Of a stretch of 64,000 bases of DNA, positions 17,850 through 26,412 are shown in pieces. Source of the stretch: JANQEU01 sp965228045. Lineage in GTDB: Bacteria; Bacteroidota; Bacteroidia; Cytophagales; Cyclobacteriaceae. The stretch lies in contig OZ245789.1 of the NCBI GenBank assembly GCA_965228045.1, positions 62,001 through 126,000 on the forward strand, read 5' to 3'. Each line of letters begins with the position of its first letter. Positions within the stretch are counted from its first letter, which is position 1. The notes below the pieces were generated by a model that worked only from the letters and a program-made list of their open reading frames with translations, had not been told where the DNA came from and made no database searches. The position numbers and the translations under genes are program-made.

Positions 17850-17883
17850 ATGGAAGCAACCCTCAAATGAAGATTGCTTCCAT
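17850..17883. terminator. Bidirectional hairpin between convergent xth and SpoIIAA-like gene
   Basis: Perfect 10-bp arms ATGGAAGCAA (17850-17859) and TTGCTTCCAT (17874-17883) with a 14-nt loop, filling nearly all of the 40-bp gap between the two stop codons. There is no strong T-run on either side. It is the only one of the ten convergent junctions here with such a hairpin. Confidence 0.5.
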
Positions 17884-17888
17884 ATAGC

Positions 17889-18299
17889 TTAAGCTTCGAC
17901 AGATTCCTTAACTCGATCCGCTATCCATTTTTTGGCTTCCTCTACATCTTCAAAATGACCAATTGGCACAGGAGTTTCATTCTTCTTACTGAAACGATTT
18001 ACTCCCATCTTGGTAAGTGCTGTTGGCGAAAGAATAAATGCCATAGCTTTTAATCCACCCTGGACTAGCGCTGGCATGGTAGATGCGGCATATTCGCTGT
18101 CCTTGGGACCTACGACTTTTTGTTGACTCGTATCGGATATAATAGAGCTTACTCCTTTTTCCGTCACAAATTTTACGGTAAAGTCAATCGCACCTCTAAA
18201 TTTTTCAGGTTTGTTGAATCCTGTCCAGATCTGCATTAATTGCATTGTCTCCTGGTCATAAAGGAATTCTATTCCTTCATCGTGATAAACTGATTTCAT
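17889..18299 (-). CDS. SpoIIAA/STAS-like small protein
   Basis: 136 residues, cytoplasmic. Start ATG at 18299. The pattern (MKSVYHDEGIEFLYDQETMQLMQIWTGFNK, a central VSSIISDTSQQ strand-loop, and a terminal FEDVEEAKKWIADRV helix) resembles the SpoIIAA-like (PF11964-type) alpha/beta fold, whose last helix usually reads F.d..eAl.WL. Members are common, poorly studied, and may bind lipids or act as anti-sigma-type switches. The family call rests on pattern only. It is separated from sodA by 261 bp. Confidence 0.55.
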   Translation of the reverse strand: MKSVYHDEGIEFLYDQETMQLMQIWTGFNKPEKFRGAIDFTVKFVTEKGVSSIISDTSQQKVVGPKDSEYAASTMPALVQGGLKAMAFILSPTALTKMGVNRFSKKNETPVPIGHFEDVEEAKKWIADRVKESVEA

Positions 18300-18560
18300 G
18301 GTTCTTAATATTTAAGTATCCAAAATCACTCGTTCCGGAGCGGGGAGCCTTTTGATCTCAAAAAGCCATGAACAGTCTTTATGGATGCTGGTTAATAAAC
18401 TACTAAGATAAGAGTTTCAGATGATAGTGATAGAATCATGCCTTTATCGTCTTCCTGAAAATGAACCCTTTGGCGAAGGAAACTTCTCCTTTTATTGGGG
18501 TTAGTCCAATAAAAAACCCGACACTAGCATGTCGGGTTCTTATCAGTTAAAGTCTGTAAT
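18300..18560. other. Intergenic region between SpoIIAA-like gene and sodA
   Basis: 261 bp. It must hold the promoter of the SpoIIAA-like gene (minus strand, no exact TAnnTTTG found) and ends with the sodA terminator. A 27-codon plus-strand frame at 18421-18504 is present but has no support. Confidence 0.6.
18511..18538 (-). terminator. Rho-independent terminator of sodA
   Basis: Read on the minus strand: AACCCGACA, 6-nt loop, TGTCGGGTT, then a T-run (plus-strand A-run 18511-18516). It lies 22 nt after the sodA stop. A 9-bp stem with strong GC makes this one of the two clearest terminators in the window. Confidence 0.88.
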
Positions 18561-19166
18561 TTACTTACCAGCCTCGTATTTTTTTGAAACTTCATCCCAG
18601 TTGATCACATTGAAAAATGCAGAAATGTAATCAGGTCTTCTGTTCTGATAGTTAAGGTAATAGGCATGCTCCCAAACATCCAGTCCAAGAATGGGAGTCC
18701 CGCCACAACCGGAATCCGGCATCAACGGATTATCCTGGTTCGGTGTTGAGCAAACTTCAACTTTTCCTCCGGGATGCACGCACAACCATGCCCAACCTGA
18801 GCCAAATCTTGTGGCTGCGGCATTACTGAACTCTTCCTTGAATTTGTTGAATGAACCAAAGGCACTATTGATCGCATCGGCCAGTGATCCTGAAGGCTCG
18901 CCTCCTCCATTTGGACTCATGATGGTCCAAAACAAACTGTGATTCCAGTGACCTCCACCATTATTTCTAACGGCTGCTACGTCTGAATGCTCCTTGCAAA
19001 TATCATCAATGGTCTTGCCTTCCATATCGGTACCTTCGATGGCCCCGTTTAATTTCGTCACATAAGCATTATGGTGCTTACCATGGTGAATTTCCATGGT
19101 TTTGGCATCTATATGTGGTTCTAATGCATTGTGTGCATATGGTAAATCTGGTAGTTCGAAAGCCAT
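18561..19166 (-). CDS. sodA: Superoxide dismutase, Mn-type signature
   Basis: 201 residues. Converts superoxide to peroxide and oxygen in the cytoplasm (no signal peptide). Metal ligands are H27, H76, D163 and H167 (DVWEHAYYL). Fe or Mn preference: NNGGGHWNHSLFW together with the second-sphere Gln144 in TPNQDNPL is the arrangement of Mn enzymes, whereas Fe enzymes have the Gln in the first motif. Cambialistic activity cannot be excluded, as some Bacteroidota enzymes use both metals. It has its own terminator and a 133-bp gap upstream, so it is probably a single-gene unit. Confidence 0.95.
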   Translation of the reverse strand: MAFELPDLPYAHNALEPHIDAKTMEIHHGKHHNAYVTKLNGAIEGTDMEGKTIDDICKEHSDVAAVRNNGGGHWNHSLFWTIMSPNGGGEPSGSLADAINSAFGSFNKFKEEFSNAAATRFGSGWAWLCVHPGGKVEVCSTPNQDNPLMPDSGCGGTPILGLDVWEHAYYLNYQNRRPDYISAFFNVINWDEVSKKYEAGK

Positions 19167-19299
19167 ATTATTCTAATTTAATTTTGGTTTGGTTTTGATT
19201 ACAAATTAAAAAATTAGGAATTAAACTCAGGTAATGAACCATTAATTCCTGTTTAAATATTCAACTCTTAAATAGACTAATAAATTCCACAAAGTCAGG

Positions 19300-19758
19300 T
19301 TAATCTGAATCTTTTCTAAGTCTGCCAAAAAAATCCGTGATTAAAGTGCTGCACTCTTCTTTCAGTAAACCCATCGTAACCTCGACCGAACCAGGCAATA
19401 CTTTTGGGCTAACTGCCAAAAAACCCCTTTTGGGATCTCTCGCCCCAATAACAATCCTTGACAGCTTGCTCCAGAAAATTGCTCCGGCGCACATGGAGCA
19501 GGGCTCTAATGTCACATACATCGTACATTCATCCAAATATTTAGACCCCAGATAATTCTGAGCCGAAGTTATTGCCAGCATTTCGGCATGAGCCGTGACA
19601 TCATTTAATCTTTCCGTTTGATTATAGGTCCTGGCAATGACTTTCTTGTTTGCTACGATCACGCAGCCAACTGGGATCTCTCCTTCATCCGCAGCTTTTT
19701 CAGCCTCTTTAAGCGCTTGACGCAAAAAGTGCTCATCGCTATGAATTGACAGTTCCAC
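19300..19758 (-). CDS. tadA: tRNA-specific adenosine deaminase
   Basis: 152 residues. Deaminates A34 to inosine in tRNA-Arg(ACG). Zinc and catalytic motifs: H57-A-E59 (THAEMLAI) and PCSMC with C87 and C90. EIPVGCVIV at 27-35 and the overall length fit TadA rather than cytidine or guanine deaminases. The ATG at 19758 sits on the last base of the upstream gene's stop (TAATG), so translation of the two is coupled. Confidence 0.92.
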   Translation of the reverse strand: MELSIHSDEHFLRQALKEAEKAADEGEIPVGCVIVANKKVIARTYNQTERLNDVTAHAEMLAITSAQNYLGSKYLDECTMYVTLEPCSMCAGAIFWSKLSRIVIGARDPKRGFLAVSPKVLPGSVEVTMGLLKEECSTLITDFFGRLRKDSD

Positions 19759-20309
19759 TATCTGAATCGGATACTATTCATGGTAACCTCAGCTTTATCC
19801 TGCCAGTACGATCTTCTACTAGCAGCTGTGTTGAAATTGAAGACCAGGACTCGCTCCGCATATGGGATATACATAATGTAGATGTACTTTGACAGACTGC
19901 GATTGGTGGTAAATGCATTGTCATCACCCATTATTGTGCCTATAAACTCAAATACGATGTAATCCTCCCCATTAATGTTTGACACAGTATCCTGAAAAAA
20001 TTGTACTTCATCATAAAGAGTTCTGATTCCGGCCCTGTACATGTCTCTTAGAATTTGAATGTCATTACCCAAAGCAGTTGAAGTCTGGCTTATACCGAAA
20101 TCAGCGTCTCCATTTGAATTTGTATACATCATAATGGGGGGCTGGTTAGAAACGTACTTCTGTTGCATGATCTCCTCTGACATCGGGTAAAATTCTTGTG
20201 GTATAGTCAATTCCATGAGTTTCCCGATTTTCTCCGTCTTGAACCCTGGTTGACCTTGAACAAATGACCATGAAACTGAAAATAGAATGGAAAAAATTAA
20301 TGATTTCAA
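19758..20309 (-). CDS. Exported protein of unknown function
   Basis: 183 residues with a signal peptide ending near FVQGQ. I do not recognise a named domain. The text LMELTIPQEFYPMSEEIMQQKY, then NSNGDADFGISQT and YIMYIPYAERVLVFNFNT, resembles small periplasmic proteins of the PsbP/DUF1795 style that carry a stress-response-like fold, but this is only a resemblance. Co-transcribed with tadA through a stop/start overlap. An exact -7 element lies 32 nt upstream on its strand. Confidence 0.65.
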   Translation of the reverse strand: MKSLIFSILFSVSWSFVQGQPGFKTEKIGKLMELTIPQEFYPMSEEIMQQKYVSNQPPIMMYTNSNGDADFGISQTSTALGNDIQILRDMYRAGIRTLYDEVQFFQDTVSNINGEDYIVFEFIGTIMGDDNAFTTNRSLSKYIYIMYIPYAERVLVFNFNTAASRRSYWQDKAEVTMNSIRFR

Positions 20310-20341
20310 ATTAATCAGGATTTGGTTTTCACATCAGAAGA

Positions 20342-20349
20342 CAAAGCTA
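20342..20349 (-). promoter_or_regulatory. Bacteroidota -7 element (TAGCTTTG) for the exported protein/tadA unit
   Basis: Exact TAnnTTTG on the minus strand, 32 nt before the start at 20309. No clear -33 element. It lies 10 bp from the plus-strand element for aspS, so the two promoters are nearly back to back. Confidence 0.45.
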
Positions 20350-20359
20350 AAACTATTGC

Positions 20360-20367
20360 TAAATTTG
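20360..20367 (+). promoter_or_regulatory. Bacteroidota -7 element (TAAATTTG) for aspS
   Basis: Exact TAnnTTTG, followed by CGC, 28 nt before the aspS ATG. No TTTG at the ideal spacing upstream. Confidence 0.5.
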
Positions 20368-20395
20368 CGCCTCGATTTATAAATCTGTATCAGAA

Positions 20396-22144
20396 ATGCT
20401 GAGAACTCATACGTGCGGACAACTAAGAATAGACAACGTCGGGGAGAATGTAAAATTATGTGGATGGGTCCAACGCCTCCGTAACAAAGGAGGTATGGTT
20501 TGGATTGATCTGAGAGATCGATATGGGATCACTCAACTCATGTTTGAGGAGGAAAGTACCGACAAAAGGATTCTTGAGATCGCAAAAAATGTGGGCCGCG
20601 AATTTGTATTGAAAGCCACAGGAGAGGTTATCGAAAGAGTATCAAAAAACCCAAAGTTACCCACAGGTGATATTGAAATAAAGGTGACAGATCTTGAAGT
20701 TCTAAATGAATCGAAAGTACCTCCGTTTATCATAGAAGAAGAAACGGACGGCGGTGAGGAACTGCGAATGAAATACAGATACCTGGATCTCAGAAGAAAT
20801 CCGGTCAGAAAAAACCTGGAGTTGCGGCATCTGGTCAATAAAAAAACAAGGCAATACCTCGATGAAAACGAGTTTGTCGAGATTGAGACTCCATATCTGA
20901 TAAAGTCAACCCCTGAAGGAGCCAGGGACTTTATTGTTCCCTCCAGGCTTAATGAGAATCAATTTTATGCCCTCCCGCAATCTCCTCAGACATTTAAGCA
21001 ATTGTTGATGGTTTCCGGATTTGACCGTTATTATCAAATTGTAAAATGTTTCCGTGATGAAGATTTGAGAGCAGATCGACAACCGGAATTCACCCAGATA
21101 GATTGTGAAATGTCTTTCGTAGAACAGGAGGACATTTTGAATATGTTTGAGGGGCTAGTCAGATTCCTCTATAAGGAGGTAAAAAACATAGAGTTGGGTG
21201 CTTTCCCCAGAATGACCTTTGACGAGGCTATTTCAAAGTACGGTTCGGATAAACCAGATACACGCTTTGGGATGGAGTTTGTGGAGCTCAATGAGGTAGC
21301 TCAGGGAAAAGATTTCAATGTCTTTGACTCGGCGGAACTGGTAGTGGGAATAAACGCAACAAACTGCGCCGGATATTCCCGTAAGGAACTCGATGCATTG
21401 ACGGATTTTGTTAGAAAACCGCAGATTGGAGCCAAAGGTCTTGTTTACATCAAGTGCAATGAAGACGGTACGTTCAAATCATCGGTCGACAAGTTCTTTT
21501 CTGAGGAGGATCTTAGTAAGATCGCTGAGAAAATGGACTCTCAAAAAGGAGACCTGATCCTGGTACTTGCCGGTGAAAAAAATCAGACAAGAAGCGCCAT
21601 GAGGGAATTGCGCCTTGAAATGGGCTCACGTTTAAACCTGAGGGACAAAAACGTAGTCTCTCCATTATGGGTAATTGACTTTCCGCTTCTGGAGTGGGAT
21701 GAAGAAACTAAAAGGTACCATGCCATGCATCACCCATTTACTTCCCCAAAACCTGAAGACCTTGATAAATTGGAATCAGCCCCTGGTGAAATCAAAGCAT
21801 CAGCGTATGACATGGTCATCAACGGTGTAGAGATTGGGGGTGGGTCCATCAGGATTCATGACAGAGACCTGCAGAGCAGAATGTTTGATGCATTGGGTTT
21901 TACCAAAGACGAGGCATTGCACCAATTTGGCTTTCTAATGGGTGCATTTGAATATGGTGCACCTCCACATGGTGGTATTGCTTTTGGGTTTGACAGGCTG
22001 TGCGCCATGTTTGGAGGTCAGGAAAGCATCCGGGATTTTATTGCATTCCCAAAAAACACATCCGGTCGGGATGTAATGATCGACTCTCCATCGACCATTG
22101 GTGAGGAACAGTTGAACGAATTGAAAATCAAGACGTTCAAATAG
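20396..22144 (+). CDS. aspS: Aspartate-tRNA ligase
   Basis: 582 residues, the bacterial type with an inserted GAD domain. N-terminal OB-fold anticodon domain at about 1-105 (CGWVQRLRNKGGMVWIDLRDRYG), class II motif 2 with FRDEDLRADRQPEFTQID, GAD insertion at about 290-420, and motif 3 GIAFGFDRLCAMFGG near the C-terminus. Charges tRNA-Asp in the cytoplasm. Whether it is discriminating or also charges tRNA-Asn depends on gatCAB elsewhere in the genome. A phosphodiesterase gene follows after 51 nt. Confidence 0.97.
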   Translation: MLRTHTCGQLRIDNVGENVKLCGWVQRLRNKGGMVWIDLRDRYGITQLMFEEESTDKRILEIAKNVGREFVLKATGEVIERVSKNPKLPTGDIEIKVTDLEVLNESKVPPFIIEEETDGGEELRMKYRYLDLRRNPVRKNLELRHLVNKKTRQYLDENEFVEIETPYLIKSTPEGARDFIVPSRLNENQFYALPQSPQTFKQLLMVSGFDRYYQIVKCFRDEDLRADRQPEFTQIDCEMSFVEQEDILNMFEGLVRFLYKEVKNIELGAFPRMTFDEAISKYGSDKPDTRFGMEFVELNEVAQGKDFNVFDSAELVVGINATNCAGYSRKELDALTDFVRKPQIGAKGLVYIKCNEDGTFKSSVDKFFSEEDLSKIAEKMDSQKGDLILVLAGEKNQTRSAMRELRLEMGSRLNLRDKNVVSPLWVIDFPLLEWDEETKRYHAMHHPFTSPKPEDLDKLESAPGEIKASAYDMVINGVEIGGGSIRIHDRDLQSRMFDALGFTKDEALHQFGFLMGAFEYGAPPHGGIAFGFDRLCAMFGGQESIRDFIAFPKNTSGRDVMIDSPSTIGEEQLNELKIKTFK

Positions 22145-22195
22145 TTCAAATACCTTATAAGTGTTGTATTTTTAGGTAAAAATTTAGCGTAAGCG

Positions 22196-23107
22196 ATGAC
22201 CAAGAAGTTTCTTTTATACAGTACCCCGTTCATACTTCTGTTTTTAGGGATGTCCCTTTTCGAGCCGTGGCTTTATCAAAATGTATTTGGAAGCACAAAC
22301 CTTGAGAGGGTTAAGAATACGGATTTTGAGGTGATCGCACACAAGGGAGCTTCAGGTCATGCCCCTGAAAACACGCTTGCTGCGTTCAAAATGGCCCTGG
22401 ATATGGGAGTGGACATGATTGAATTGGACGTAAGACACACAAAAGACGAGGAGATCATTGTATTTCATGACCAGACTCTGGACAGGACTACAAACGGCAG
22501 AGGAGACGTCCATGACTATACGCTTGAAGAGATCAGGGAACTGGACGCTGGCTCGTGGTTTGATCCAAAGTATTCTGATCAGAAAGTCCCTACACTGAAG
22601 GAAGTGCTGGATTTGGTCGATGGCAGGTGTAAAGTTTTAATTGAAATCAAGCATATGGATCATCCCCATTATCATGACTTTGCTGATAAACTGGTGGATA
22701 TAGTACGGGAAGAGCGGAATGGTTTTGATTGGGTGATCCTTCAATCCTATGAAGACATGTATCTGGAAGAGGCACATGCTTATGATGAAAGGATCGAAAC
22801 GAAAAAGATGCTGATAGGAGAAGACTCTGCTCCTTTAATCGCATTTTACATTGAAACGAGGATGCATCTTGGTCGATCCGAAAAGGAGGAACAAATGTCT
22901 ACACTCAATCCACATTTCAGTACCTTATCACCCAGAAGAGTATTCCGAATGCATGCCAGAGGATTTAAGGTTTTTACCTATCCGGTGAATGATCGGGAAA
23001 ATATGATTAAAATGCTCAATATGGGCGTCGATGGCATTATCACGGATTTTCCTGATATCCTGATTCAATTACGTAAGGAAATTCTGGAGGTCCATCCGGA
23101 CGCGTAG
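22196..23107 (+). CDS. Glycerophosphodiester phosphodiesterase, membrane-anchored
   Basis: 303 residues. One hydrophobic N-terminal segment (about 5-22) anchors it, with the catalytic domain probably outside the cytoplasm. GDPD motifs: H49 (VIAHKGASGHAPENT), E76 and D78 (MIELDVRHT), H91 (VFHDQTLDRTTNG), then VLIEIKH further on. Splits glycerophosphodiesters from lipid turnover into glycerol-3-phosphate and an alcohol. Its stop abuts the convergent TPR lipoprotein stop with no base between. Confidence 0.92.
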   Translation: MTKKFLLYSTPFILLFLGMSLFEPWLYQNVFGSTNLERVKNTDFEVIAHKGASGHAPENTLAAFKMALDMGVDMIELDVRHTKDEEIIVFHDQTLDRTTNGRGDVHDYTLEEIRELDAGSWFDPKYSDQKVPTLKEVLDLVDGRCKVLIEIKHMDHPHYHDFADKLVDIVREERNGFDWVILQSYEDMYLEEAHAYDERIETKKMLIGEDSAPLIAFYIETRMHLGRSEKEEQMSTLNPHFSTLSPRRVFRMHARGFKVFTYPVNDRENMIKMLNMGVDGIITDFPDILIQLRKEILEVHPDA

Positions 23108-24115
23108 TCATAATCTGGCGGTAGCTGAAACAGAATTTGACAAAGTAGTCAGCTCTATTTCGCTGGCGATGTATCCGAATGAATCTTTCTGAGTTCCTTC
23201 AATCACCCGATTAAACATACTTCTGGCAGATTCTACGTTTCCTTCCTGCAAATAATAGGTACCTACACCGTATCCGATAATGGTGTTGATTTCACCATTT
23301 GAATTATATCTTCTCATGAGAATATCCGGTGTAACAAACCCACGGTAAAGCTTGATGAGATCGTGGTAGATTCTGGACTCACCTTCAATCAGGTTCATAT
23401 CACTATGAATTAGGGACGCCAGAGCGGTGGCCGCATCTCTGTTCCCGATTTTCATATAAGAAGTATACAACCAATTGGTTGTTTTCACCTGCAGGTCATC
23501 GTTGGTCGCGAATTCCAGACACTTCTTATAGCTGGAGATTGACTTGTCATAATTTCCTTTCAGGAAATACGCCAAACCCAGGTGATACCAGATGTTCCAT
23601 TTGACATTAGTCAAAGGTCTGTTTAACGAATTCGGAATACCATCAGGTTCTATTTCATTGGGTACGCCGTGGGTATAAAATGCCGCTTCAGTAAGGTCAT
23701 CTATCGCCTTATCAAATTGCTTTGTGGTGATGTAACGATGCCCCCTGTGTCTTCTCAGTTTATAGGACCTCGGAAATTTGGAAAGGCCTTCAGTGAATAC
23801 GTTTATGGCGTCCTGATACCTGCCGAGGTATGCCAACCGGCGTCCATACCAGATGATATTTTCCAGATCATTTGGATCCTCATTGTAGTCACTTTCAGCA
23901 TCAGTCAGTTTCTTTTGACGCTGCTCCAAAGCCTGTTGAGATAGATATTCTTCCTTTACCTCAGTCTTATCCAGTTCAGCCGGTTCAGTGGAAACAGGAA
24001 CCGGAATTGTAAGATTTGATTCGTAATCATCGCCGTAACTTGGCTCCACTCTGATACAACTCTGCACCAGAATAAAAATCGATATTACCAAAGAAATCCT
24101 AAACAACCTATTCAT
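23108..24115 (-). CDS. TPR-repeat lipoprotein
   Basis: 335 residues from the ATG at 24115, chosen because MNRLFRISLVISIFILVQSC gives a clean lipobox with Cys20; longer in-frame starts do not. At about 100-270 are TPR-like helices (IIWYGRRLAYLGRYQDAINVFTEG, LRRHRGHRYITTKQFDKAIDDL, WYHLGLAYFLKGNYDKSISSY). The start lies inside the last 8 nt of the amidohydrolase gene, so the pair is translationally coupled. Likely a periplasmic scaffold; the direct role is unknown. Confidence 0.8.
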   Translation of the reverse strand: MNRLFRISLVISIFILVQSCIRVEPSYGDDYESNLTIPVPVSTEPAELDKTEVKEEYLSQQALEQRQKKLTDAESDYNEDPNDLENIIWYGRRLAYLGRYQDAINVFTEGLSKFPRSYKLRRHRGHRYITTKQFDKAIDDLTEAAFYTHGVPNEIEPDGIPNSLNRPLTNVKWNIWYHLGLAYFLKGNYDKSISSYKKCLEFATNDDLQVKTTNWLYTSYMKIGNRDAATALASLIHSDMNLIEGESRIYHDLIKLYRGFVTPDILMRRYNSNGEINTIIGYGVGTYYLQEGNVESARSMFNRVIEGTQKDSFGYIASEIELTTLSNSVSATARL

Positions 24116-25748
24116 TCCAATTTGGGTATCCGGGAGAATTGATCGTTTCTCCATTCTTAGCTTCTTCCACGATTTTACGCACATCTTCCAGCAATTGTTT
24201 TGAATCAAACACAATTCCATCCTTAATGGTATAATTGACTCCTCCAGCTCTGATTATCTCATTGTCCTCTGTCAGTTTTATGGCGCCGGTACCATAGAGA
24301 ACTTTCAGGTTCTGCAATGGATTTTCATCTACAATTACGATATCTGCTTTTTTCCCTATTGCAATGGTACCAATCTCATTATCCAACCCCAATGCTTCCG
24401 CTCCCATCAGGGTTGCACTTCGGATGACTTCCAATGGATGAAATCCTGCTTCACGCAACAATTCCAATTCTCTAATGTAAGCAAAACCATAAAGCTGGTA
24501 AATGAAACCGGAGTCTGAACCAGTGGTGACCCGACCACCCCGGTTCTTATATTCATTCACAAAGGTCATCCAAAGGTCATAGTTTTTCTTCCAGTTCACT
24601 TCCTCTTCGGTCCCCCAGAAGTGCCAGTAAGAACCATGGGATACTTTGCTGGGCTTATAAAATTCCCAAAGCGATGGCAGAGTATAATCCTTGTGCCAGT
24701 CTGCATTGATGGCGCGCATAAGATCCCTGCTGGCTTCATAAATATTGAAAGTTGGGTCAAGCGTAAAATCCAACTCAATAAGCCTATCCATCACCACATT
24801 CCATTTTTCAGAGTATGGGGCAGCTGCTTGTTGCCACAATTTACCGGCCTCACCAAAGCGGTGTTGTTCATTCTGATAATTGTAATCAAGTGGATAATCC
24901 TGAACAACCCTGTCATTAAACAGTGCTTCAGGCAAACCATACCAGTGCTCCATGCTGGTAAGACCGGCCTCTGCCGAATTCACAACGTTCCACCAGGCCA
25001 CATTTAGCTGGGCATGATGGCAGGCGGACCGTAGACCAAGACTTTTGTTTTCCTGCAATGCAGCCTGCATAACTTCGGGTGAAGCCCCAAAAAACTTGAT
25101 GCCATCAGCTCCCCGATTATAGTTGGCACGAACCCAGGATCTCGCCTCCTCTGCGGTGGTAATCGGGCCGCGCAGTTTCTCCGAAGTTCTCGAGTTTCTA
25201 TCACCCCGAACTACTGGAACATCTTCGATATTTTGCCCGAAAGAGGTATAGGCCAAAATTCTTGGCGCAGTGATCGTATTGGAGGCACTCTTATTTTTGT
25301 GATCTAAAACCCAACCCAGGCCATTACCGGCAGATGGATCACGAATGGTAGTGATGCCATGTGCAAGCCATAGCTTAAACACATATTCTGCGGGTGTCCC
25401 CTGAGATGTACCGCCAATATGTCCATGCATGTCGATAAAACCAGGCAGAACATATTTTCCATGTGCATCGATTTCCTTACCACCTTCCTTTAATTCAGGT
25501 CTGCGTTCCTCATTGATTTCCACACCCGGATATCCAACGGTACTCACATTTACGATCCGATTATTTTCAATCACAATATCTACCGGACCGATTGGTGGTG
25601 CTCCGTTCCCGTTAATAAGGGTGGCTCCACGAATAATCAACTGCTCAAATGGTCCCTCACCCCTATATCTTTCCGGGGCAGGTTCAATCTGCGCAAATAA
25701 AGGAAGCGTTAAAACGGCTAAGGCTAGGGTTAGAAGTCGAAATTTCAT
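24108..25748 (-). CDS. Exported metal-dependent amidohydrolase (imidazolonepropionase-like)
   Basis: 546 residues from the ATG at 25748; the signal peptide ends near LPLFAQ, and the promoter element at 25797-25804 rules out the longer 25799 start. Amidohydrolase features: N-terminal beta-sandwich with GATLINGNGAPPIGPVDIVI, metal site H108 and H110 (GFIDMHGHIGG), histidines in SACHHAQL and SMEHWYG, the Asp of TTGSDSGF, and the C-terminal GTIAIGKKADIVIVDENP. The family hydrolyses C-N bonds in cyclic amides or dipeptides, here outside the cytoplasm; the substrate is unknown. Confidence 0.88.
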   Translation of the reverse strand: MKFRLLTLALAVLTLPLFAQIEPAPERYRGEGPFEQLIIRGATLINGNGAPPIGPVDIVIENNRIVNVSTVGYPGVEINEERRPELKEGGKEIDAHGKYVLPGFIDMHGHIGGTSQGTPAEYVFKLWLAHGITTIRDPSAGNGLGWVLDHKNKSASNTITAPRILAYTSFGQNIEDVPVVRGDRNSRTSEKLRGPITTAEEARSWVRANYNRGADGIKFFGASPEVMQAALQENKSLGLRSACHHAQLNVAWWNVVNSAEAGLTSMEHWYGLPEALFNDRVVQDYPLDYNYQNEQHRFGEAGKLWQQAAAPYSEKWNVVMDRLIELDFTLDPTFNIYEASRDLMRAINADWHKDYTLPSLWEFYKPSKVSHGSYWHFWGTEEEVNWKKNYDLWMTFVNEYKNRGGRVTTGSDSGFIYQLYGFAYIRELELLREAGFHPLEVIRSATLMGAEALGLDNEIGTIAIGKKADIVIVDENPLQNLKVLYGTGAIKLTEDNEIIRAGGVNYTIKDGIVFDSKQLLEDVRKIVEEAKNGETINSPGYPNWNE

Positions 25749-25796
25749 TAATCTTGAATTTGAGTGTGAATCTTTGGATTGTTCATCCCGTTCTAT

Positions 25797-25804
25797 CAAA
25801 ACTA
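25797..25804 (-). promoter_or_regulatory. Bacteroidota -7 element (TAGTTTTG) for the amidohydrolase
   Basis: Exact TAnnTTTG on the minus strand, 48 nt before the ATG at 25748, which supports that start over the in-frame 25799. Confidence 0.5.
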
Positions 25805-25820
25805 GAGAATAAAAAATACT

Positions 25821-26375
25821 ATGGCATTAACACCTTCAAATATGTTACCGCTGGGGACGCAGGCTCCGGATTTTAACCTGTTTGATGTCAATTCTGATAC
25901 TCAGAAGGAGTTGAAGGATGTGACCGGTAAAAAGGGAACCGTTATTATTTTTATGTGCAACCACTGCCCTTATGTGGTCCATGTAGAATCTGAGATTCAA
26001 AAGATCTCCTCGGAGTATCAAAAAAAGCAAATTGCATTTGTAGGAATTTCATCCAATGATGTGGACAATTACCCCACGGACTCTCCTGATCACATGAAGG
26101 AACAGATAGGTCGAACAGGTTTCGATTTTCCATATCTATACGATGAAACTCAGGAGGTCGCCAAAGCTTACGATGCGGCATGTACACCGGATTTTTACGT
26201 ATTTGACAATAATCAAAAACTGGTCTACCGCGGAAGATTAGACGAATCACGCCCAAAAACGGAAGTTCCATTGACAGGCAAGGACCTGCGGAATTCCCTG
26301 GATGCACTGCTTGATCAGAGGCCCCAGGCAGAGACACAATATCCTAGTATGGGGTGCAATATCAAATGGAAATAA
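25821..26375 (+). CDS. Thioredoxin-fold redox protein (AhpC/TSA-like, CNHCPY)
   Basis: 184 residues, no signal peptide. GTQAPDFNLFDVNSDTQKELKDVTG is the usual peroxiredoxin/TlpA beginning. The active site is C46-N-H-C49 followed by PY (FMCNHCPYVVHVESEI), and the cis-Pro region is ACTPDFYVFD. These cytoplasmic CNHCPY proteins are widespread in Bacteroidota and Cyanobacteria and are often annotated as thioredoxin family proteins; the partner is unknown. panB follows 37 nt later with its own -7 element. Confidence 0.88.
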   Translation: MALTPSNMLPLGTQAPDFNLFDVNSDTQKELKDVTGKKGTVIIFMCNHCPYVVHVESEIQKISSEYQKKQIAFVGISSNDVDNYPTDSPDHMKEQIGRTGFDFPYLYDETQEVAKAYDAACTPDFYVFDNNQKLVYRGRLDESRPKTEVPLTGKDLRNSLDALLDQRPQAETQYPSMGCNIKWK

Positions 26376-26392
26376 CTTCCGGGCATATTTTA

Positions 26393-26400
26393 TAAATTTG
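26393..26400 (+). promoter_or_regulatory. Bacteroidota -7 element (TAAATTTG) before panB
   Basis: Exact TAnnTTTG followed by CGC, 12 nt before the panB ATG, in the short gap after the thioredoxin-like gene. It gives panB a promoter of its own inside the run. Confidence 0.45.
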
Positions 26401-26412
26401 CGCTCCTGCCAA

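Noticed and set aside
18421..18504. A 27-codon plus-strand reading frame in the gap before sodA
   Set aside because: No promoter-like element, no start context and a composition not different from the gap. It is too short to judge by eye.
18561..19166. Fe-type superoxide dismutase (sodB)
   Set aside because: The second-sphere Gln is in NQDNPL and Gly is in NNGGGH, the Mn arrangement.
26302..26412. N-terminal extension of panB
   Set aside because: It overlaps the preceding coding region and contains the -7 element at 26393-26400.
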